The translations under genes and the position numbers were made by a program. Below are positions 1 to 7,166 of a DNA stretch of 23,860 nucleotides, piece by piece (position 1 is the first letter of the stretch; each line of letters begins with the position of its first letter). A model generated the notes under the pieces. The model made no database searches, had not been told where the DNA came from, and was given only the letters and a program-made list of their open reading frames with translations. Source of the DNA: JAHRAH01 sp051009015 (lineage in GTDB: Bacteria > Pseudomonadota > Gammaproteobacteria > Tethybacterales > Persebacteraceae). Location: positions 1 to 23,860 of the forward strand of contig JBPCWZ010000079.1 of the NCBI GenBank assembly GCA_051009015.1, given 5' to 3'.

Positions 1-235
1 TTTTTTTCACCCCCGCTGCCCGAACGCCGCCGCCAACTGCCAAATGCCGCCGCCGCCGAAACTGCAGCAAATAACCCCAACCCGAAAAGCCGCCTGCCAC
101 GCCATCACCGAAGGCAGGATATAACAAACCCCCGCGCAAAAACCCGTCATTCCCCAAAAGCGGGAAGCTCCTTTTGCCAAATTCCGCCAATTCGGGCGGC
201 GGTTGTTGTGTTAGCATAATGGCATACTCACAAGG
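1..235. other. Intergenic stretch, no supported gene
   Basis: No convincing gene is visible. Positions 149-167 hold a decayed copy of the dRS3-like palindrome seen elsewhere (ATTCCC, 7 nt, GGGAAG). A CATAAT hexamer at 214-219 may be the -10 box of the ankyrin gene that follows. A 47-codon minus-strand frame (150 down to 7) has a hydrophobic stretch, but its ATG lies inside the palindrome relic, so I do not call it. Confidence 0.5.
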
Positions 236-625
236 ATGAACACGCAAATGACGACAATTCGCAACTTTATCGTCGTCGCCATTTTGGCGGGGCTTTTTGT
301 CATCATCGGCGGGGCGGCTTTTGCCGATGACGGCTCAACGCCTCTGCATCAAGCGGCGGAAGACGGCAATATCACCGAAGTCAAACGCCTGATTGCCGGC
401 GGGGTGGATATTGAGGCAAAAACTAATACGGGCTACACGCCTTTGCTTGCGGCGGCATGGTACGGTCAAACCGAAACCGCGCCCGCCCTTGTCAAAGCGG
501 GGGCGGATGTGTTTGCACGCGGTGATGGAGAAATGCCGCTGGATATTGCCATAGAAAAGCATGGCAAAGACAGCGAAATCGCACACGTCCTGCGGGAAAC
601 GATGGAAAAGCAGGGCGGCAAATAG
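236..625 (+). CDS. Small exported ankyrin-repeat protein
   Basis: This 129-residue protein has an N-terminal signal peptide: a hydrophobic run, then AFA|DD as a probable signal peptidase I site near residue 30. Two to three ankyrin repeats follow (STPLHQAA..., YTPLLAAA..., then a cap MPLDIAIE). It probably acts in the periplasm or outside the cell as a protein-binding scaffold; no partner can be named. An alternative start at ATG 248 is attractive because AAGGA (232-236) would then lie 11 nt upstream, whereas the ATG at 236 overlaps that motif. The C-terminal cap, including the final EKQGGK, and the first bases after the stop closely match the ankyrin lipoprotein at 8812-9978, so the two genes are paralogues. 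The family call is firm and the role is unknown. Confidence 0.8.
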   Translation: MNTQMTTIRNFIVVAILAGLFVIIGGAAFADDGSTPLHQAAEDGNITEVKRLIAGGVDIEAKTNTGYTPLLAAAWYGQTETAPALVKAGADVFARGDGEMPLDIAIEKHGKDSEIAHVLRETMEKQGGK

Positions 626-644
626 CACTATCGGCGGTTTATGG

Positions 645-664
645 ATTCCCGCTTTCGCGGGAAT
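645..664. repeat. dRS3-like 20-bp palindrome
   Basis: The sequence is ATTCCC, 8 nt (GCTTTCGC), GGGAAT. This fits the neisserial dRS3 consensus (ATTCCC-N8-GGGAAT). It sits between the ankyrin stop codon and the hemA promoter, followed by GAC as at the other copies in this window. It could form a hairpin in the ankyrin mRNA and might act as a weak terminator, but there is no U-tract. Confidence 0.75.
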
Positions 665-675
665 GACGGGTTATA

Positions 676-701
676 TTGACATTCGCCGCCGGGAGTATAA
701 T
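676..701 (+). promoter_or_regulatory. Putative hemA operon promoter, leaderless type
   Basis: A perfect TATAAT lies at 696-701 and a TTGACA at 676-681. The spacer between them is only 14 nt, shorter than the usual 16-18, so the -35 assignment is uncertain. The GTG start of hemA is exactly 7 nt after the -10 box, so transcription would begin at about the start codon. A GGGAG at 691-695 could serve as a distant Shine-Dalgarno only if transcription starts further upstream. Confidence 0.5.
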
Positions 702-708
702 TGGCGAT

Positions 709-1941
709 GTGTCGCAAGTTTTTTCCATCGGGGCGGATTTTCGCACCGCACCGCGCGCGCTTTTGGACAGCATCGGCGTGCCGGCGGCAAATGTCATCGG
801 GCGGCTGCGGCAACTACTTGCCACCCGCGCCGTGCGCGAAGCCGCCATCGTATCAACATGCATCCGCACCGAAGTGTATTGCGTCGCCGATGGCGGCGAA
901 GACGCCCGCGCCCGTGTGGCGGGATGGCTGGCGGGCGGCGGCGGAAATGACGATATGACAAACGGCTTATTCCATCTGGAAGACCGCGCCGCAGTATCGC
1001 GCCTTTTTCGCATCGCCGGCGGGTTGGAATCGCAAATCATCGGCGAGACCGAAATCATCGGGCAAATCAAAAAAGCCGCCGCAAGCGCGCGCGAAGCCGG
1101 AAGCGCGGGAGCCGTTATGTCGCGCCTTTTGGATTCTTCGCTGGCGGCGGCAAAAGCCGTGCGCACCGCAACCGCCATCGGGCGGCATTCCTTGTCCTAT
1201 CCCGCTTTGGCGGCGCAGGCGGCGACCGGCATTTTCGGCGCGTTTGATGATATGTCGGTTTTGTTTGTCGGCGCCGGACAGATGACATTGACCGGCGCGC
1301 CGCTTTTTGCCCGCCGCGGCGCGCGAAAAATAGCAGTCGCCGGGCGCGATTTGGCAAAGGCGCAAAATATCATCGCCGGTTATAAAAACGGCGAAGCGTT
1401 TGTTATCAAAGATTTGCCAAAGCGCCTTGCCGGGTTTGATGTCGTAATATCCTCAACGGCGAGCAGCGTGCCGGTCATCGGCAAGGGCGCGGTGGAAAGC
1501 GCCGTCAAAGCCCGGCGCAAAAAGCCGATGATGTTTGCCGACCTGGCATCGCCGCGCGATTTGGAAGGGGAGATAGACGCGATGGACGATGTATATGTTT
1601 ATGACCTGGCGCATTTTGGCAGGCGCGCCGAAGCATCGCAGCAGTTGCGTCATCTGCAACTTCCCGCCGCCGCCGCGCTGACCGAAAAGCATGTTGATGC
1701 TTTCTACCGCTGGCTGCACAGCCGCCAAAATGCGCCAAAAGCCGGAGAGTTGCGCCGCCGCGCCGAAAGCACAAGGCAAGCCGAAACCGATGCGGCACTC
1801 GGCAAACTCGCCGCCGGAGAAGACCCCGCCAAAATCATCGGCGCGTTGTCGCGCAGGTTAACCGGCAAACTTTTGCATCACGCCCACACTCTTAACAGCG
1901 GCATCACCGATGACGGCGGCGAAGGCGGCAAAACGCATTGA
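709..1941 (+). CDS. hemA: Glutamyl-tRNA reductase
   Basis: HemA reduces glutamyl-tRNA to glutamate-1-semialdehyde with NADPH, the first step of C5-pathway tetrapyrrole synthesis. Visible parts are the N-terminal catalytic domain with the nucleophile Cys51 in STCIRTE, the IGETEIIGQ segment, the NADPH-binding motif FVGAGQM, DLASPRD, and a helical C-terminal dimerisation domain. The length of 410 aa is normal. I chose GTG 709 because translation from it matches the usual N-terminus (MSQVFSIGADFRTAP); the longer frame beginning at TTG 676 runs through the promoter. The usual family motif is STCNRTE, so Ile52 in place of Asn is odd. It is the first gene of a six-gene operon, and its end overlaps prfA by 32 nt. 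Confidence 0.93.
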   Translation: MSQVFSIGADFRTAPRALLDSIGVPAANVIGRLRQLLATRAVREAAIVSTCIRTEVYCVADGGEDARARVAGWLAGGGGNDDMTNGLFHLEDRAAVSRLFRIAGGLESQIIGETEIIGQIKKAAASAREAGSAGAVMSRLLDSSLAAAKAVRTATAIGRHSLSYPALAAQAATGIFGAFDDMSVLFVGAGQMTLTGAPLFARRGARKIAVAGRDLAKAQNIIAGYKNGEAFVIKDLPKRLAGFDVVISSTASSVPVIGKGAVESAVKARRKKPMMFADLASPRDLEGEIDAMDDVYVYDLAHFGRRAEASQQLRHLQLPAAAALTEKHVDAFYRWLHSRQNAPKAGELRRRAESTRQAETDAALGKLAAGEDPAKIIGALSRRLTGKLLHHAHTLNSGITDDGGEGGKTH

Positions 1942-2980
1942 CGAAGCGCGCAAGCGATTGGCGGTTTTGGAATCGTCCATCGGCGAAGGCGGCACAAATG
2001 TCGGGGCGCTCATGCGCGAGCATGGCAAGTTGTCGCCGATGGTCAAAGCGGCGGATAAATTGCAAGCGTTGAAAGCGCGCATTCTTGCGACCGAAAGCGA
2101 ACTTGCCGAACTTCGCGCCGACCCGGAACTTCGCGCCGTAGCCGAAGCCGAACTTGCCGAACTTCGCGCCGCCGAAAACGCGGCAAATGACAACCTGCAG
2201 CAAATCCTCGCGCCGGAAGAAGACGCCGCGGACGCCCGCGGCTGCCTTTTGGAAATTCGCGCCGCTGTCGGCGGCAATGAGTCGTGCCTTTTTGCCGCGG
2301 ATCTTTTGCGCATGTACGCGCACTTTGCCGAAAGTCAAAAATGGCAACTGGAACATTTGTCATCTTCCAACGGCATTGCTGGGGGATACAAAGAATCCAT
2401 CACCCGCATCAGCGGCAATCGCGCTTACGGAAAACTCAAATACGAATCCGGCGCGCACAGAGTCCAGCGCGTTCCGGCAACCGAATCGCAAGGGCGCGTG
2501 CATACTTCTGTCGTCACTATCGCCGTGCTTGCCGAGGCGAGCGCCGAAGACGGCATTGTATTGCTGCCGAATGATTTGCGCATTGAAACTTTTCGCGCAT
2601 CCGGCGCGGGCGGGCAGCATGTCAATACAACCGACTCGGCGGTGCGCATAACCCATCTGCCGACGGGCGTTGTCGCCGAATGTCAGGACGAACGATCGCA
2701 GCACAAAAACAGGGAGAAAGCCGCGGCGGTGCTTAAGGCAAGAATCACCGACCGCCGCCGCCGCGAACAACTGGAAAAAGAAACTTCCGAACGGCGCAAG
2801 TTAGTCGGCAGCGGCGACCGCAGCGAGCGCATTCGCACTTATAACTTCCCGCAGGGGAGAATGACCGACCATCGCATCGGTTTGACTCTTTACAAACTTT
2901 CCGCGATTATGGAAGGCGACATCGGCGGCATTATTGACGCCCTTGCCAAAGCCGACCGGCTGGAATGCGGCGGCGCATAA
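1910..2980 (+). CDS. prfA: Peptide chain release factor 1
   Basis: RF1 recognises UAA and UAG in the ribosomal A site and triggers hydrolysis of peptidyl-tRNA. At 356 aa it has normal length. The PAT tripeptide at residues 189-191 is the PxT-type codon-recognition motif of RF1 (RF2 uses SPF). The GGQ motif is at 234-236 within SGAGGQHVNT, and its Gln is the usual methylation target of PrmC, which is encoded next. The N-terminal helical domain contains a near-duplicated heptad-rich stretch (ELAELRA twice). The ATG lies inside the end of hemA with no clear ribosome binding site, which suggests translational coupling. Confidence 0.96.
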   Translation: MTAAKAAKRIDEARKRLAVLESSIGEGGTNVGALMREHGKLSPMVKAADKLQALKARILATESELAELRADPELRAVAEAELAELRAAENAANDNLQQILAPEEDAADARGCLLEIRAAVGGNESCLFAADLLRMYAHFAESQKWQLEHLSSSNGIAGGYKESITRISGNRAYGKLKYESGAHRVQRVPATESQGRVHTSVVTIAVLAEASAEDGIVLLPNDLRIETFRASGAGGQHVNTTDSAVRITHLPTGVVAECQDERSQHKNREKAAAVLKARITDRRRREQLEKETSERRKLVGSGDRSERIRTYNFPQGRMTDHRIGLTLYKLSAIMEGDIGGIIDALAKADRLECGGA

Positions 2981-2987
2981 AATAACA

Positions 2988-3827
2988 ATGACAAAAGGCG
3001 AAACCATCGGCGCATTATTAAATGATGCGGCAACAAAACTCGGCGCGCCGATAGATGCGCGCGCGCTAATGCTGGATTGTCTGGGGCTGGCGGATTATGC
3101 AAGTTTGCTGGCGCGGGATGACGAAGCCATCCCCCCGCAAGCGCGGGAGAAGTTTGCCGAATATGTCAAGTTGCGCCAAAGCGGGCAGCCGGTCGCGTAT
3201 ATTCTGGGGCGGCGCGAGTTTTTCGGACTCTCCTTTTGCACAACGCCCGCCGCCTTAATACCGCGCCCCGAAACCGAACAACTGACCGAAGCGGCATTGG
3301 CGCATTTGCCTTCGGGTTTGGCATTGCCGGTTTTGGATTTGGGCGCCGGTTGCGGTGCTGTCGGCATTACCATTGCCAAACACCGCTCCGCTTGCGAAGT
3401 GCTGCTTGCCGATGTCGCCGAAGATACTTTGCAACTCGCCCGCCAAAACGCCAAACAACTCGGCGCGAAAAATGTCCGCTTTTGTTTGGGCGATTGGTTT
3501 GGCGCGGCGCGGGATGAACCTCCCTTTGCCTGCATTGTTTGCAACCCGCCTTATATCGCCGATGACGATTGGCATCTTGCCGCCGGTGATTTGCGCTTTG
3601 AACCCCCCCTTGCTTTGCAAGGCGGCAGCGACGGCTTGCGGGCGATGACAAAAGTCATCAACGGCGCGCGCCGTCATCTGCGGCGGGGGGGCGTGTTGCT
3701 TTTGGAACACGGGCACGACCAGCGCGAAGCGGCGCACAAGTTATTCGCCGATGCCGGTTTTTGCGGCATTCGGGAGATGAAAGATTACGCCGGAACGGAC
3801 AGAATAATGCTTGCCGTCAATCCCTGA
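2988..3827 (+). CDS. prmC: Release factor glutamine methyltransferase
   Basis: PrmC (HemK) N5-methylates the Gln of the GGQ motif in release factors using S-adenosylmethionine. The 279-aa protein has an N-terminal helical domain, the SAM-binding motif DLGAGCG at 117-123 and the catalytic NPPY at 186-189. The upstream segment GRREFFGL and the IPRPETE motif are also typical. The ATG at 2988 was chosen because it lies 7 nt after the prfA stop and gives the expected N-terminus. It directly follows its substrate gene, and its TGA shares bases with the mutM ATG (TGATG), so the two are probably translationally coupled. Confidence 0.95.
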   Translation: MTKGETIGALLNDAATKLGAPIDARALMLDCLGLADYASLLARDDEAIPPQAREKFAEYVKLRQSGQPVAYILGRREFFGLSFCTTPAALIPRPETEQLTEAALAHLPSGLALPVLDLGAGCGAVGITIAKHRSACEVLLADVAEDTLQLARQNAKQLGAKNVRFCLGDWFGAARDEPPFACIVCNPPYIADDDWHLAAGDLRFEPPLALQGGSDGLRAMTKVINGARRHLRRGGVLLLEHGHDQREAAHKLFADAGFCGIREMKDYAGTDRIMLAVNP

Positions 3828-4663
3828 TGCCCGAACTGCCGGAAGTTGAAACTGTCCGCCGCGGTTTGGCGCCGCGCCTTGTCGGCATGCGCGTTTGCGC
3901 CGTTGTTGTCCGGCGCAATGATTTGCGCTACAAGTTGCCGCCGCGCTTTTCGCAACTTGTTAAGGAGTGTGTTTTTTGCGCTCTCAAACGGCGCGGCAAA
4001 TACCTGCTCGCCGACATGCAAAACAACAAAGGCGAAAAGACAACGATGATTGTTCACCTGGGAATGACCGGCGCGTTGTTTTTTTCCGCCCGCAAGCCGG
4101 TCAAAGCGAAGCACGAGCATATCGGCTTTTTGCTGCCGGACGGGGAATATCTTGTTTATCGCGACCCGCGCCGCTTTGGCTGCATACTCCTTTCGGACGA
4201 TGCCGGCAACCACCCCCTTATTCGCGCCATCGGCAGGGAACCTTTGGCGGCGTCTTTTAATGGCGCGTTTTTGCATCAACAATGGCGCGGCAAAAAAACA
4301 GCGGTCAAAAGCGCGCTGATGGACGGCGGCATTGTCGCGGGCATTGGCAATATCTACGCGGCGGAAGCGCTTTTTCTCGCCGGTATCTGCCCGACCATTC
4401 GCGCCGGTTTGCTCACGCTTTCGCAATGCCGCCAAATCGCCAAAGCGGTAAAAACCATTTTGCGCGATGCGCTAAAAGCGGGCGGCTCCACCATTCGCGA
4501 TTTTGTCAATAGCGACGGCGAAGCCGGGCATTTTCAGATGCAGTGGCGGGTTTATGAACGCGGCGGAATGCAATGCACCCGCTGCCCTTCGCGCATTACC
4601 GCCATCCGGCAAAATAACCGCACGACTTATTACTGCCCGCGCTGCCAACCTTCGTTATATTAA
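3827..4663 (+). CDS. mutM: Formamidopyrimidine-DNA glycosylase
   Basis: MutM (Fpg) excises 8-oxoguanine and formamidopyrimidines and cleaves the abasic site. The start at 3827 gives MPELPEVE, which after Met removal exposes the catalytic N-terminal Pro and the following Glu. Lys58 in RGKYL is the conserved catalytic Lys (Lys57 of the mature enzyme). The GMTG loop is present. The C-terminal zinc finger has Cys250, Cys253, Cys270 and Cys273 (C-x2-C-x16-C-x2-C). The length of 278 aa is close to the usual 270. Its place between prmC and the MoeB/ThiF gene is unusual compared with the common hemA-prfA-prmC-moeB order. Confidence 0.95.
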   Translation: MPELPEVETVRRGLAPRLVGMRVCAVVVRRNDLRYKLPPRFSQLVKECVFCALKRRGKYLLADMQNNKGEKTTMIVHLGMTGALFFSARKPVKAKHEHIGFLLPDGEYLVYRDPRRFGCILLSDDAGNHPLIRAIGREPLAASFNGAFLHQQWRGKKTAVKSALMDGGIVAGIGNIYAAEALFLAGICPTIRAGLLTLSQCRQIAKAVKTILRDALKAGGSTIRDFVNSDGEAGHFQMQWRVYERGGMQCTRCPSRITAIRQNNRTTYYCPRCQPSLY

Positions 4664-4685
4664 TGCAGCACATTGACAAAAGACA

Positions 4686-5444
4686 ATGCGGGACGATTTG
4701 CTAAACCGATACAGCCGCCACATTATGCTGGATGACATCGGCATAAGCGGGCAGGAGAATATCAACCGCGCCAAAGTGCTGATTATCGGCGCGGGCGGCT
4801 TGGCATCGCCGGTTGCGCTTTATCTCGCCGCCGCGGGCATCGGGCATCTGACCATTTGCGACGACGACAACATAGACGAAACCAATCTGCAGCGGCAGAT
4901 TTTATACGCTACCGACGACATCGGCAAAAGCAAAAGCACAACTGCGGCGGCGACAATGCGGAGGATAAACCCGCACATCCAAACCCGTGCCATCGGCGAA
5001 AAGTTTGATGATGCAAACGCCGCAAAACTTGCGGCGGCGGCGGATATCATCATTGACGCCAGCGACAACTATGCCACGCGCCATCTTGCCAACCGCGCGG
5101 TGCGGCGGGCGAAGACGCCTTTGATTTTCGGCGCGGCGATGGCTACGGAAGGGCAAGTGTCGGTTTTTGACGGCAGGGACAAAAACGCGCCATGCTACAA
5201 CTGCCTTTATTCCGAAAGCGACAAAGCGGAAGAAACCCGGTGCGCGTTGATGGGCGTTTTTTCCCCGCTTGTCGGCATTGTCGGGGCGGTCATGGCGGCG
5301 GAAGCGCTAAAACTCATCGCAATGCCGCAAGCGCCGACTCTTGCCGGGCGTTTGTTGTTGATAGACGCGCGGGCAATGCAGATTCGGGAGATAAAACTGC
5401 CGCAAGATCCAAAATGTCCGGTGTGCAATGACAACCGCCGTTGA
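4686..5444 (+). CDS. HesA/MoeB/ThiF-family adenylyltransferase
   Basis: This 252-aa E1-like enzyme activates the C-terminal glycine of a ubiquitin-like sulfur carrier (MoaD or ThiS) with ATP. Seen are the nucleotide-binding GAGGLA at 35-40, the NLQRQILY segment, the DASDN motif, two zinc pairs (Cys170/Cys173 and Cys244/Cys247) and conserved Cys186. It lacks the C-terminal rhodanese domain of longer MoeZ-type proteins. Position after hemA-prfA-prmC favours MoeB (molybdopterin synthesis), whereas the N-terminal RYSRHIMLDDI segment is closer to ThiF. I cannot separate the two from sequence alone, so no symbol is given. It starts 22 nt after mutM and overlaps trmJ by 17 nt. Confidence 0.9.
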   Translation: MRDDLLNRYSRHIMLDDIGISGQENINRAKVLIIGAGGLASPVALYLAAAGIGHLTICDDDNIDETNLQRQILYATDDIGKSKSTTAAATMRRINPHIQTRAIGEKFDDANAAKLAAAADIIIDASDNYATRHLANRAVRRAKTPLIFGAAMATEGQVSVFDGRDKNAPCYNCLYSESDKAEETRCALMGVFSPLVGIVGAVMAAEALKLIAMPQAPTLAGRLLLIDARAMQIREIKLPQDPKCPVCNDNRR

Positions 5445-6174
5445 TAAGTTATCAAACAATGCGGCGGTGATTCTCAAAGACACCACGCATCCGGGCAATA
5501 TCGGCTCGGCGGCGCGGGCGATGAAAACCTGCGGCTTGCAAAAGATGATATTGACATCGCCGCGCACGCTTATAGATAACCAATCGCGGGCGATGGCTGC
5601 GGGAGCGGCGGATATTTTGGACGGCGCAATAACCCGCCCCGCCCTTGCCGATGCGATTTTTGACTGCACGGCGGTTTTTGCCTACACTGCGCGCCGCCGC
5701 GATCTTTCTCCTCCGCAAATACATTCGGCAAAAGCGGGCGAACTTGCCGCAGGCCACATCCGGCGCGGCGAAAAGATAGCATTGCTTTTTGGCGGCGAAC
5801 AAAGCGGGCTGGACAACGATTCCATTCGCGCCGCAACTTACGCGGTGGAAATACCAACAAACCCGCATTATTCATCGCTGAACCTGGCAATGGCGGTGCA
5901 AATAGCGGTTTATGATTTGCGCCGCGCTTTGATAACATCCCCCGGTTTTATTCCGGCAGCGCATGAAATGCCGACGCAACAGGAGTTGCAAAACCTGCAC
6001 CAACACGCCGCCGAAGTGATAACAATGGCAAAAATGCCGCGGCGCGGCAAAGGCAAGTTATTACTAACGCGCCTGAGCGGCATCATAAACCGCGCCGCCC
6101 CGACGGCAAGCGAAGTCCGCCTTCTGCGCGGCATATTCAAAGCAACGGCAAAAAAACTAAACGCCGAAAAATAA
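5428..6174 (+). CDS. trmJ: tRNA (cytidine/uridine-2'-O-)-methyltransferase TrmJ
   Basis: This 248-aa SPOUT enzyme is expected to methylate the ribose 2'-OH of tRNA position 32 (Cm32/Um32). Diagnostic parts are HPGNIGSAARAMK near the N-terminus (motif 1), the FGGEQSGL loop (motif 2), and SSLNLAMAVQIAVYDL (motif 3), which forms the SAM-binding trefoil knot. A C-terminal helical extension ending in LRGIFKATAKK is typical of TrmJ rather than of TrmL or TrmH. It overlaps the upstream gene by 17 nt and is the last gene of the operon; convergent aguB ends 10 nt away. Confidence 0.88.
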   Translation: MTTAVDKLSNNAAVILKDTTHPGNIGSAARAMKTCGLQKMILTSPRTLIDNQSRAMAAGAADILDGAITRPALADAIFDCTAVFAYTARRRDLSPPQIHSAKAGELAAGHIRRGEKIALLFGGEQSGLDNDSIRAATYAVEIPTNPHYSSLNLAMAVQIAVYDLRRALITSPGFIPAAHEMPTQQELQNLHQHAAEVITMAKMPRRGKGKLLLTRLSGIINRAAPTASEVRLLRGIFKATAKKLNAEK

Positions 6175-6184
6175 CACTCTGCTA

Positions 6185-7072
6185 TTACCCGCCGCCGTCC
6201 GAAGTCAGGAGTGTTTTATACAAAGACGGGCGGCGGTCGCGGAATATTCCCCAGTTGCGGCGGCGGGTGCGAATGTCGGGGAGATTTAATTCCGCCATTA
6301 CAAAACCTTCTTCATCATCCATTTCGGCAAGCATTTCGCCGTGCGCGCCCGTTATGAATGATTTGCCGTAAAACTTCATCTTCACGCCGCCGACTTCTTC
6401 CATTCCGGTGCGGTTGCTTGCCGCGATGGCGCATAAGTTTGCGCCCGCATGCCCCTGCATAACCCGCAACCAGTGGGCGGAGGAATCCAAAGATGCATCT
6501 TGCGGTTCGCTGCCGATGGCGGTCGGGTATAACAAAATATCCGCGCCCATCAAAGCCATCGCCCGCGCCGCTTCGGGAAACCACTGATCCCAGCAAATGC
6601 CGACGCCGATGACTCCGGCTTTTGTTTGCCAGACGCGAAAGCCGGTATCGCCGGGGTTGAAATAAAACTTTTCGCAATAGCCGGGACCGTCCGGAATGTG
6701 CGATTTGCGATAGACGCCGAGAATTGTGCCGTCCGCATCTATGACGGCGGCGGAGTTGTAGTGCGCGTTATTGGCGCGCTCAAAAAAACTAACCGGCAAA
6801 ACCGCGCCGGTGTCAAGGGCGACTTGCCGGAAGCGCGCCACGATTTCGCTTTCGCCGAGCGCGCGGGCTTTGTCAAAATGCGCGCCGTTTTGTTCGGGGC
6901 AAAAATACAAAGACGAAAACAACTCCTGCAGCAAAACAATATCCGCCCCGGCCCCGGCGGCATCGCGCACAAACTTCTCGGCTTTGTCGCAGTTGTGATT
7001 AATATCCCCCCCGCAAGCCATCTGCACAACAGCCACCCGCACAACACCCCCGCCGCCCGTTTTCCCCGCCAT
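6185..7072 (-). CDS. aguB: N-carbamoylputrescine amidase (nitrilase superfamily)
   Basis: The enzyme hydrolyses N-carbamoylputrescine to putrescine, CO2 and ammonia in the arginine/agmatine route to polyamines. The nitrilase catalytic triad is visible: Glu50 in LLQELF, Lys123 in YRKSHIP and Cys160 in GICWDQWFPEAAR; the last motif and the TAIGSEP segment are characteristic of AguB. The 295-aa length is normal. The start is uncertain: GTG codons at 7045 or 7042 would give a more usual N-terminus (VVRVAVVQMA), as the first nine residues are Gly-rich and unlike the family. The usual partner agmatine deiminase (aguA) is not in the window. Confidence 0.9.
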   Translation of the reverse strand: MAGKTGGGGVVRVAVVQMACGGDINHNCDKAEKFVRDAAGAGADIVLLQELFSSLYFCPEQNGAHFDKARALGESEIVARFRQVALDTGAVLPVSFFERANNAHYNSAAVIDADGTILGVYRKSHIPDGPGYCEKFYFNPGDTGFRVWQTKAGVIGVGICWDQWFPEAARAMALMGADILLYPTAIGSEPQDASLDSSAHWLRVMQGHAGANLCAIAASNRTGMEEVGGVKMKFYGKSFITGAHGEMLAEMDDEEGFVMAELNLPDIRTRRRNWGIFRDRRPSLYKTLLTSDGGG

Positions 7073-7098
7073 TAAACCGCCCCGCCCATAACACCGCC

Positions 7099-7104
7099 AT
7101 TATA
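7099..7104 (-). promoter_or_regulatory. Putative -10 box of aguB
   Basis: The minus strand reads TATAAT here, 26 nt before the annotated aguB start. No clear -35 box is visible. The short intergenic gap also carries a plus-strand promoter, so aguB and the TPR gene are divergently transcribed. Confidence 0.4.
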
Positions 7105-7111
7105 AACACTT

Positions 7112-7122
7112 TATGATACAAT
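7112..7122 (+). promoter_or_regulatory. Putative -10 region of the TPR gene
   Basis: The 11-mer TATGATACAAT contains two overlapping -10-like hexamers (TATGAT and TACAAT). The identical 11-mer occurs upstream of glnA on the minus strand (11655-11665), which supports a promoter role. If used, it rules out the ATG at 7113 as the start of the TPR protein. Confidence 0.4.
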
Positions 7123-7166
7123 CAAAAAAGGCGGACAAAAACCCGCCGCAAACCGAAAACAAAACA

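Noticed and set aside
7..150. Minus-strand 47-codon ORF with a hydrophobic stretch
   Set aside because: Its ATG lies in a decayed palindrome, the ribosome binding site spacing is wrong, and I cannot link it to a family. It could be the tail of a broken transporter gene, but that is not supported.
6173..6215. Bidirectional terminator between trmJ and aguB (AACACTC / GAGTGTT)
   Set aside because: The stem is only 7 bp with a loop of about 29 nt and reaches into the aguB coding end.
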